A stretch of DNA of 7,055 nt from an uncultured Nocardiopsis sp. (GTDB lineage Bacteria > Actinomycetota > Actinomycetes > Streptosporangiales > Streptosporangiaceae), in assembly GCA_937957845.1 (NCBI GenBank), contig CALGOD010000486.1:1-7055 (forward strand), read 5' to 3'. This document shows positions 1 to 5,042 of the stretch, piece by piece (the first letter of the stretch is position 1; every line of letters begins with the position of its first letter). The notes under the pieces are model-generated. The model worked only from the letters and a program-made list of their open reading frames with translations. It made no database searches and had not been told where the DNA came from. A program made the translations under genes and the position numbers.

Positions 1-241
1 GTCCGATGTCGCCGTTGCCTCCGATACCGGTGACCCAGAGCCAGTAACGCTCGGGCATCGGCCGGTCGAGGTAGAGCCTCTCCTCCTGGAGTTGGATGAC
101 CGAGGGGTCCGGCGGCGGCTGCTGCATCCTGAGGTCCGACAGGGGGTCTCCGGAGACGTCGATCAGGACGAAGGTGAGCACGGACGCGAGGATCAGGATG
201 GGTATCGAGCTCAGAACGCGTCGCACCGTGTAAACGAGCAT
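1..241 (-). CDS. DppB/OppB-like ABC transporter permease, N-terminal part (cut by window edge)
   Basis: This is the first 80 residues of an inner-membrane permease of the peptide/nickel ABC importer class; the rest lies beyond base 1. Translation begins MLVYTVRRVLSSIPILILAS and gives one hydrophobic helix at about residues 10-28. It is followed by a GDP motif (DVSGDPLSDL) and then LYLDRPMPERYWLWV, which matches the usual LGLDRP-P-QY-W segment of DppB-type proteins ahead of their second helix. The ATG at 241-239 has a good ribosome-binding site (GAAGGA, 7 bases upstream). The gene follows the family-5 solute-binding lipoprotein on the same strand with 81 bases between them, so it is very probably the membrane partner of that receptor. 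The substrate cannot be read from this fragment; peptides are the commonest ligand, with nickel, sugars and others possible. The family call is firm; the specificity is unknown. Confidence 0.86.
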   Translation of the reverse strand, partial: MLVYTVRRVLSSIPILILASVLTFVLIDVSGDPLSDLRMQQPPPDPSVIQLQEERLYLDRPMPERYWLWVTGIGGNGDIG

Positions 242-271
242 GGTGTGATCCTTCAGGGGTGGACGAGGACC

Positions 272-306
272 GGCCCGGACCCGGGAGGATATCCCGGATC
301 CGGGCC
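272..306 (-). promoter_or_regulatory. Strong intercistronic hairpin between receptor and permease genes
   Basis: In the minus-strand transcript, 306-292 pairs with 286-272. This is a 15-bp stem with one G-U wobble (298 with 280) and a 5-base loop (291-287). It starts 16 bases after the receptor stop codon and ends about 30 bases before the permease start. No U-tract follows, so it need not be a full terminator. Such hairpins between a binding-protein gene and its permease gene are known in other importers, where they stabilise the upstream message or lower read-through so that receptor is made in excess. That role here is inference. Confidence 0.7.
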
Positions 307-322
307 ATGGGCCTGCACCGGA

Positions 323-2029
323 CTAGCCGGCGATGTCCCACTCACCGATGTTGTAGGTGGCGCGGTAGCTGGACTGGAGGTTGTCCTCGACGTTGGCGAG
401 CTTGTCGTTCACGAAGAAGTAGTTGGGCTCGGCCATGATCGGCAGGACGTAGGCCTCGGGCACCACGGCGGCCACGGCCGCGTTGGCGTGCTCGGCCGCC
501 TCGTCCAGGGAGGGAGCCGTTCCCGCCGCCTTGGCGTGCTCGTCGATGTCCTTGTTGGACAGCCCACCGAAGTTGCTGCCGCTCTCGGACTCCCAGAACT
601 GCTGGGGGCTGGAGGTGAAGTACGGGGTACCGCTCCAGCCGAACTGGACGATGTCGTAGTCCTGCTGGTCCAGCATGTTGCCCAGGTCGTCGGTCATCTC
701 GATGGTGGTCTCGATGCCGATCTCGGCGAGCTGGGCCTGGATCAGCTGCACGGAGTTGTTGCGGATCACGGTGTCGGTGCTGCGCAGGCGGAACGGGCCG
801 ACCTGCTCGCCGTCCAGGGTGAGGGTGTCGCCGTCGAGCTCGTAGCCGGCGTCCTCCAGGATCTCGGTGGCGGCCTCGATGTCACCGCTGCCCTGGCCGG
901 ACTCGGTGATGTGGTCCTCGAAGTACTCGCTGTCGCTGCCGAAGATGTGGTTGTTCTTCAGCTCGTAGTCGGGGTAGCCGGCACCGAAGTTGCGCTCGGC
1001 GATCTGGTCGCGGTCGATCGCGGTGAAGATGGCGGTACGCAGGTCGACGTCGGAGAGCCACTCGTTCTCGACGTTGATGTCGATGTGCTCCCAGATGTTG
1101 CCCTCGCCGATGGTCAGCGTGGCACCCTCCAGCTCCTGGAGCTGGGTGATGACGTCCTCGCTGTACTGGGCGGGGTTGGCGCCGTCGATCTCACCGTTGT
1201 TGAACGCGTTGACGAAGGTGCCCTCGTCGGTGTTGAACGACATGATGATGCGGTCGAGCGCGGGCTTGGTCTCGCCGAACCACTCGGGGTTGGGCTCCTT
1301 GACGACCTGGTTCTCCAGGTCGCCGTCCACGATCACGTACGGACCGCCGGACCACTCGGGCCGGGTCTCGTGCAGCCAGTGGAAGTACTCACCGAGGTCG
1401 TCGGCGTCGTCGATGTCCCAGCCCTGCTCCTCGGCCAGGTGCGCCGGGTAGAAGCCGCCCGCGGCGTTGTGGGCGTCGAACATGGCCATCCACTCGGGGT
1501 TGGCCATGCCCTCCTTCAGCCGGAAGGTGGCGGTCTTGCCGTCGACCTCGACCTCGTCGACCATGTCGGGGCCGGTGGTGCCGCGGGAGTCACAGGTGTT
1601 GCAGTAACCCTCGGTGGGAGCCGCGGACATCATCATGGTGACGCGCAGGTCTTCACCGGTCATGGGGGTGCCGTCGCTCCACACCGCGTCCTCGGCGAGG
1701 GTGAAGCTGAACTCGAAGGGCCCCTCGTCGGTGTCGTCGTTGATGAGCTGGGGCTCCTCGGCGAGCACGTCCATGTCGTACTCGTACGTCGCGTCGGGCT
1801 GCCACTGCCCCGTGTAGGGGAGGACTCCGGAGAGCATCTGGACGACGTAGACGCTACCGCCGGCGCTGCTGATGGCCCCCCACGCGGCGGGAAGGCTGTT
1901 GATCACCCATGTGACCTCCTTGTCGCCCTCGGCGGCGCCACCGCCCCCACCGCCGGAGCAGGCGGTCAGCGCCATCACCGCAGAGGTTCCTGCCGCGGCG
2001 AGCGCCAGCATCTTCCTTCGTTTGTGCAT
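323..2029 (-). CDS. Family-5 extracellular solute-binding lipoprotein of a peptide-type ABC importer
   Basis: A 568-residue receptor that should be anchored to the outer face of the membrane and deliver substrate to the permease encoded next. Residues 1-23 are a lipoprotein signal (MHKRRK, a hydrophobic core, then lipobox LTAC with C24), followed by a glycine linker. The family-5 (DppA/OppA) fold shows in FSFTLAEDAVWSDGTPMTGEDL (about 107-128), GGPYVIVDG (228-236), NPEWFGETKPALDRI (247-261) and the segment RTAIFTAIDRDQIAERNF (331-348). Length is normal for the family. The ATG at 2029 has AAGGG about 9 bases upstream and lies directly ahead of the signal peptide. Apart from C24 the only cysteines are C143 and C146, spaced as CxxC. 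The mature chain is very acidic (by hand about 105 Asp/Glu against about 21 Lys/Arg). It is the first gene of its operon, with a 669-base divergent region upstream. Ligand unknown: oligopeptides are likeliest, but this family also binds nickel, sugars and opines. Confidence 0.93.
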   Translation of the reverse strand: MHKRRKMLALAAAGTSAVMALTACSGGGGGGAAEGDKEVTWVINSLPAAWGAISSAGGSVYVVQMLSGVLPYTGQWQPDATYEYDMDVLAEEPQLINDDTDEGPFEFSFTLAEDAVWSDGTPMTGEDLRVTMMMSAAPTEGYCNTCDSRGTTGPDMVDEVEVDGKTATFRLKEGMANPEWMAMFDAHNAAGGFYPAHLAEEQGWDIDDADDLGEYFHWLHETRPEWSGGPYVIVDGDLENQVVKEPNPEWFGETKPALDRIIMSFNTDEGTFVNAFNNGEIDGANPAQYSEDVITQLQELEGATLTIGEGNIWEHIDINVENEWLSDVDLRTAIFTAIDRDQIAERNFGAGYPDYELKNNHIFGSDSEYFEDHITESGQGSGDIEAATEILEDAGYELDGDTLTLDGEQVGPFRLRSTDTVIRNNSVQLIQAQLAEIGIETTIEMTDDLGNMLDQQDYDIVQFGWSGTPYFTSSPQQFWESESGSNFGGLSNKDIDEHAKAAGTAPSLDEAAEHANAAVAAVVPEAYVLPIMAEPNYFFVNDKLANVEDNLQSSYRATYNIGEWDIAG

Positions 2030-2341
2030 CGGTCACACCCTTGATCACTAATACGAGCCGAACCCGGAGGGTTGTGTGGTTCGCACACGCCCCCGCAGAA
2101 CTTAGGCGATTAGTCGATCAGAAGACCATTGAGCGAAATGTCTGTATAGCCCCAATGCCAGATTCGTGATCCATCCGCAACCGGTTCGCGCCCAACGACC
2201 CCGATCTTCGAAACACGTTGACTACCGACCAGTAACAAAGATGTCACGGCAGGTCAGGGGCGTGCGAGGGACGGAGTGCCACTTCCCCGGGATTCGGACG
2301 CCCCAGAAATGGATTGCGGATCACTTAAAAAAGTCAACAGT

Positions 2342-2367
2342 GTTTATGGTAAAGTAAACATCGTTTA
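2342..2367. promoter_or_regulatory. Candidate operator: three GTTTA/TAAAC half-sites in an AT-rich block
   Basis: GTTTA at 2342-2346, TAAAC at 2355-2359 and GTTTA at 2363-2367 alternate in orientation. They form two overlapping inverted repeats with spacers of 8 and 3 bases. They sit in the only strongly AT-rich part of the window (about 2322-2405), midway between the divergent genes. This layout is typical of a dimeric repressor site over a promoter, but the half-site is short and AT-rich, so chance is possible. The regulator is unknown. Confidence 0.3.
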
Positions 2368-2470
2368 ACTACGCATTCGCCTCGAGTGATTACATACAGA
2401 GAAATAGACAAAGGGCGAAAAACCACCCAAACAGGGCATACTTCCCACCCCGAAGCCCCCGCGCCCTGAA

Positions 2471-2629
2471 CCGTGAAACTATCGGGACTCACGGCGACAG
2501 CATTCGTAGGACGATCTGATGATAATCAGGCAAAGTGGACACCGGTGACGCAAGGCGGCAAAGCACGTAGGGCGTGCACTGAAATCCGTGCGTCCGACTG
2601 TCCGAAACCACCACCCACATCCAGTCGGA
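2471..2629 (+). promoter_or_regulatory. Cluster of inverted repeats, possible structured 5' leader
   Basis: Read on the plus strand, ahead of the gene at 2699, four stems occur in series. CCGTGA 2471-2476 pairs with TCACGG 2489-2494. CTGAT 2516-2520 pairs with ATCAG 2525-2529 around a GATA loop. GCACG 2563-2567 pairs with CGTGC 2573-2577. TCCGACTG 2593-2600 pairs with CAGTCGGA 2622-2629. GCACG could instead pair with a second CGTGC at 2587-2591, so two structures exclude each other. If transcribed, this would be a folded leader of some 200 bases. I do not recognise a known riboswitch class. Individual stems are short and some would arise by chance in GC-rich DNA. Confidence 0.3.
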
Positions 2630-2645
2630 GCCGATAGGGTTTCGT

Positions 2646-2659
2646 ACGGCGATCGCCGT
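2646..2659. promoter_or_regulatory. Perfect 14-bp palindrome upstream of the PH-like gene
   Basis: ACGGCGATCGCCGT reads the same on both strands and ends 39 bases before the GTG start at 2699. It could bind a dimeric regulator, or in RNA fold as a 5-bp stem with a GATC loop. Position and perfect symmetry favour an operator for the downstream gene; the regulator is unknown. Confidence 0.4.
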
Positions 2660-2698
2660 CACCTCCCCTGCAACACCCCTTCGAGAGAGGCCGCTGCC

Positions 2699-3172
2699 GT
2701 GTCCGAAACAGTCCGCCTGGCCTGCCCTGCGGGCCGCAAACACATGGAGTTGTGGGCTGGTTACGCTCTGGTGGTCTTGGGTGTCGTGGTGATCGCGGTC
2801 GAACCCTCCCACTGGGCCGGGATCACCCTCGGCGTGCTCCTGTCCCTCGCGGGCATCGCTCTGGCCGTACACGGCCACATGATCAAGTCCCCCGTGCTGG
2901 AGGTCTCCGAAGGGGAGTTCCGCTACGTGCGGGGGCGCTACGTCGTGCGGATCCCCTTCCAGGACATCGGCTCCTACTACGTGCTCCCTGGTCGGATCCG
3001 CTCCCTCGGCCTGTGCGACACCACCGGACGGCCCAAGCGCTTCCCCTCACTACAGAGCCGCCGCACTTCGCGCACCCATCTGCCCCTGACCGGGCTGACC
3101 AGTCCGGCCCGGGTCGACTCCTTCATGGCGATGGTCGGCATCCCACCGCGCAACCAGTCGCTGACCTCCTGA
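2699..3172 (+). CDS. Small membrane protein, two N-terminal helices and a PH-like C-terminal part
   Basis: A 157-residue protein of unknown function. I chose the GTG at 2699 because GAGAGG ends 8 bases upstream; the longer frame from an ATG at 2588 adds an unstructured Arg/His/Pro-rich tail and lacks support. Residues about 18-34 (ELWAGYALVVLGVVVIAV region) and 39-57 (WAGITLGVLLSLAGIALAV) form a helical hairpin in the membrane. From residue 65 on, a soluble part starts LEVSEGEFRYVRGRYVVRIP, then FQDIGSYYVLPGRIRSLGL. This alternation of short strands, with a turn and an F-QDI step, resembles small bacterial PH-like domains that follow two transmembrane helices. The C-terminal tail (about 120-157) is Arg/Ser/Thr-rich with a final amphipathic stretch. 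It is co-oriented with the rhomboid gene 102 bases downstream. The PH-like assignment is by pattern only and moderately sure; the membrane topology is firmer. Confidence 0.75.
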   Translation: MSETVRLACPAGRKHMELWAGYALVVLGVVVIAVEPSHWAGITLGVLLSLAGIALAVHGHMIKSPVLEVSEGEFRYVRGRYVVRIPFQDIGSYYVLPGRIRSLGLCDTTGRPKRFPSLQSRRTSRTHLPLTGLTSPARVDSFMAMVGIPPRNQSLTS

Positions 3173-3274
3173 GGCTCCTGGCTCGCATCCGCCGAGTCCC
3201 CGCACACCCGGGCGACCGCGGTCACACAGGACGATTACCTACCACGCGCCTCATGGACATACCACCGCAAGGCC

Positions 3275-3907
3275 GTGTCATCTACCCTCGGTGGGGTGAA
3301 GCAGTCCAGAATCACCGCCATCCTGACCGTAGCGGGGATGCTCGCGGCCATGTGGGTCTTCGAGATCCTCGACAGCTTTCTGTTCCTCGGAAGACTCGAC
3401 CAACAGTTCGGCCTGCGCGCCTGGAACCTCCAGGAGCCCTGGACCGTGTTCACCGCGCCGTTCATGCACGGCAACCTGGAACACCTCATCGGCAACTCGC
3501 TGCCCTTCCTGGTGCTGGGCTCGCTCGTCGCGTTCAGCGGTCTGGGGAGGTTCCTGCTCAGCACGCTGATCATCGTCGTCGTCAGCGGTGTGGGGGTGTG
3601 GCTGTTCAGCTCGCCCTACTCCCTCACGGTGGGGGCCAGCGGTCTGGTCTTCGGCTACTTCGGCTACACCGTGCTGCGCGGCATCATCGAACGCAAGACC
3701 ATCGACATCGTGATCATGATCTGCGTGATCCTGTTCTACGGGACGATGATCTGGGGGGTCCTTCCCCAGTACCCCGGTGTCTCGTGGCAGGCGCACCTCT
3801 TCGGTTTCATCGGCGGCCTGCTCGCCGCCTACCTCCTCCCCAGACGGGAGAGGAACCGGCAGATCGACCCGGGTTACGGGGGCGCCCAAGGCGGCTACCG
3901 GATCTAG
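3275..3907 (+). CDS. Rhomboid-family intramembrane serine protease
   Basis: A 210-residue polytopic protein, the minimal rhomboid size with about six helices and no large soluble domain. Rhomboids cut transmembrane segments of other membrane proteins. The hallmarks are present: HGN at 65-67 with H70 and N74 (HGNLEHLIGN) in the second helix, the nucleophile S122 in GASG (120-123) followed by the GYFGY helix, and the catalytic H174 in AHLFGFIGG. The Ser/His dyad is therefore intact and the enzyme is predicted active. The tail after residue 189 is hydrophilic with several arginines, as expected on the cytoplasmic side. Start choice is uncertain: GTG at 3275 and GTG at 3296 (giving MKQSRITAIL) both lack a well-spaced ribosome-binding site, so a weak or leaderless start is possible. 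The natural substrate is unknown; the neighbouring two-helix protein is only a positional candidate. Confidence 0.92.
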   Translation: MSSTLGGVKQSRITAILTVAGMLAAMWVFEILDSFLFLGRLDQQFGLRAWNLQEPWTVFTAPFMHGNLEHLIGNSLPFLVLGSLVAFSGLGRFLLSTLIIVVVSGVGVWLFSSPYSLTVGASGLVFGYFGYTVLRGIIERKTIDIVIMICVILFYGTMIWGVLPQYPGVSWQAHLFGFIGGLLAAYLLPRRERNRQIDPGYGGAQGGYRI

Positions 3908-3909
3908 AG

Positions 3910-3952
3910 GAGGCCCCGAGGGGACGTCGGTACGTCCTCGGCCCGGGGCCTC
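3910..3952. terminator. Hairpin just after the rhomboid gene, probable terminator
   Basis: GAGGCCCCG at 3910-3918 pairs perfectly with CGGGGCCTC at 3944-3952. An inner stem (ACGT 3924-3927 with ACGT 3932-3935, continued by GC pairs to about 3920/3939) closes on a CGGT loop. It begins two bases after the rhomboid stop codon. No T-run follows, as is common for terminators in high-GC actinomycetes. It most likely ends the rightward transcript. Confidence 0.7.
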
Positions 3953-3960
3953 ATGACACG

Positions 3961-3994
3961 GATGGGCCGCTCCCCGTGCGGGGAGCGGCCCATC
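3961..3994. terminator. Perfect 15-bp hairpin between converging operons, probable terminator
   Basis: The 15 bases 3961-3975 (GATGGGCCGCTCCCC) pair without mismatch with 3980-3994 around a GTGC loop. It lies 55 bases beyond the stop of the leftward glycine betaine operon and 53 beyond the rightward rhomboid stop, so it can act on both strands. There is no U-tract on either side. Together with the hairpin at 3910-3952 it would insulate the two converging transcripts. Confidence 0.75.
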
Positions 3995-4049
3995 TCTCGT
4001 ACCGGGCCCCGGAGCGATCCAGAGCCGCGGTGAGGGTCTCAGGCCCCTG

Positions 4050-4994
4050 TCAGAACTCCAGGCCCTCGGCGTCCCCGCCCAGGGTGCGCTCCACGAACTC
4101 GGGGTTCTCCGAGAGCCAGACGCGGGCGCCCTCCGCGGGGTCGTCCTTGTACTCGCTCTCCTCGGCCACGGTCAGGGCTTCCAGGGTGGCCAGCTCGTCG
4201 TCGGTCATCTCGAAGTTCTGGAGCCAGCCGGCCAGGTCCGGGTAGTCCTCGGCGAAGCCGGCGCGGCCGACCGCGTGGATGCTCTCCGCGTCGCCCATGA
4301 GGCCCTCGGGGTCCTCAAGGTCCTTCAGGTCGTGCTTGGCGTAAGCCGGGTGCGGACGCCAGAGGGTGACCACGATGGGCTCCTCCTCGGCGATCGCGGA
4401 GTCCAGCTCGGCCAGCATCGCCGCGGTGGAGGACTCCACCAGCTCGAAGTCGCCGTCCAGACCGTAGCCCGGCAGCGCCTCCTCCTTGGTGACACGGGTC
4501 AGACCGGCGCCCGGGTCGATGCCCACGACCCGGCCGTCCAGCTCCTCGACGTTGTCGGCCAGGTCGGGGATGCTGTTCACGTCCTCCATGTAGGAGGGCA
4601 CGGTGATGGTCAGCTTGGCGTTGTCGTACCAGGAGCCGAGGTCCTCCAGCTGGTCCCCGTAGTCCTCCCAGTAGTCGGCGTGCGTGACCGGGAGCCAGGT
4701 GTCCAGGAACAGGTCCACGTCGCCGTTGGCCGCGCCCTGGTACATCGGGGCGACGTCCACCTCGGTGACCGTGACGTCGTAGCCCTTCTCCTCCAGGATG
4801 ACCTGCCACATGTTCGTGGTGGCGATGGCCTCCTCCCAGGCGATCAGCGCGATGTTGATCTCCTGGGTGTCCTCCCCACCGCCGTCCGCGGGCCCGGTGA
4901 GGTCCTCTCCACCGCCACCACCGCAGGCGGTCAGAAGGAGTGCGGCGCTCATGCCGGCGGCGGACAGAGCCGTCATGCGCTTGCGGCTGTACAT
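4050..4994 (-). CDS. opuAC: Glycine betaine/proline-type solute-binding lipoprotein (OpuAC/ProX family)
   Basis: A 314-residue receptor that should capture glycine betaine or related quaternary-ammonium compatible solutes outside the cell for the permease and ATPase encoded upstream. The signal peptide ends in lipobox LTAC (C24) followed by a glycine run. The OpuAC fold begins at about residue 45 (INIALIAWEEAIATTNMW) and shows family motifs DTWLPVTHADYW (98-109), the hinge segment GIDPGAGLTRV (158-168) and VTLWRPHPAYAK (209-220). W53, W100 and W212 with H215 are the likely aromatic ligand cage, as in OpuAC proteins, where tryptophans bind the trimethylammonium group; this matching is by pattern. 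The mature part is extremely acidic (about 69 Asp/Glu against 12 Lys/Arg by hand). The ATG at 4994 has AAGGA 8 bases upstream. It is the last gene of the operon, 48 bases after the permease. Choline, carnitine or proline betaine remain possible ligands. Confidence 0.92.
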   Translation of the reverse strand: MYSRKRMTALSAAGMSAALLLTACGGGGGEDLTGPADGGGEDTQEINIALIAWEEAIATTNMWQVILEEKGYDVTVTEVDVAPMYQGAANGDVDLFLDTWLPVTHADYWEDYGDQLEDLGSWYDNAKLTITVPSYMEDVNSIPDLADNVEELDGRVVGIDPGAGLTRVTKEEALPGYGLDGDFELVESSTAAMLAELDSAIAEEEPIVVTLWRPHPAYAKHDLKDLEDPEGLMGDAESIHAVGRAGFAEDYPDLAGWLQNFEMTDDELATLEALTVAEESEYKDDPAEGARVWLSENPEFVERTLGGDAEGLEF

Positions 4995-5005
4995 CGTGGG
5001 ATTCC

Positions 5006-5017
5006 TTCCCTAGGGAA
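5006..5017. repeat. 12-bp palindrome in the permease-receptor gap
   Basis: TTCCCTAGGGAA is perfectly symmetric and overlaps the ribosome-binding site (AAGGA, minus strand 5007-5003) of the binding-protein gene. Pairing of the two halves could partly mask that site, but there is no room for a loop, so an RNA hairpin would be unstable. It may be chance. Confidence 0.3.
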
Positions 5018-5042
5018 CTTCGGTGTGCGGGGGGTGCGGGTC

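Larger units (their letters stand above)
2030..2698. other. Divergent intergenic control region without a convincing gene
   Basis: These 669 bases separate the leftward importer operon from the rightward membrane-protein gene and must hold both sets of promoters. Base composition changes along it: ordinary high GC near the receptor gene, an AT-rich block at about 2322-2405, and a repeat-rich stretch at 2471-2659. I found no open frame with a ribosome-binding site and protein-like composition. No promoter can be assigned firmly. The best leftward -10 candidate is TATACA on the minus strand at 2148-2143, but it has no good -35. A TTGACT on the minus strand at 2337-2332 has only a weak -10 partner. 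An imperfect inverted repeat, ATTAGTC (2109-2115) with GACCATT (2124-2130), matches at 5 of 7 positions and could be an operator for the importer. Confidence 0.75.

Noticed and set aside
92..2044. A 650-codon plus-strand open frame opposite the family-5 receptor
   Set aside because: Its Val/Leu/Gly/Asp/His-rich translation has no domain or motif and is the antisense image of a gene with a signal peptide and clear family motifs.
2166..2357. A 63-codon frame in the control region
   Set aside because: No ribosome-binding site, unlikely composition, and it runs into the AT-rich block; nothing supports translation.
2527..2580. A c-di-GMP-I (GEMM) riboswitch
   Set aside because: Only short segments resemble the consensus; the stem with a GNRA loop between them and the 3' receptor hairpin are not there.
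2588..2698. An upstream ATG start for the PH-like gene
   Set aside because: It would add a disordered tail and cover the inverted repeats; the GTG at 2699 has a well-spaced ribosome-binding site.
2752..4245. A 497-codon plus-strand frame overlapping the PH-like and rhomboid genes
   Set aside because: It is Arg/Pro-rich, out of frame with both recognisable proteins, and runs through the hairpin terminators.
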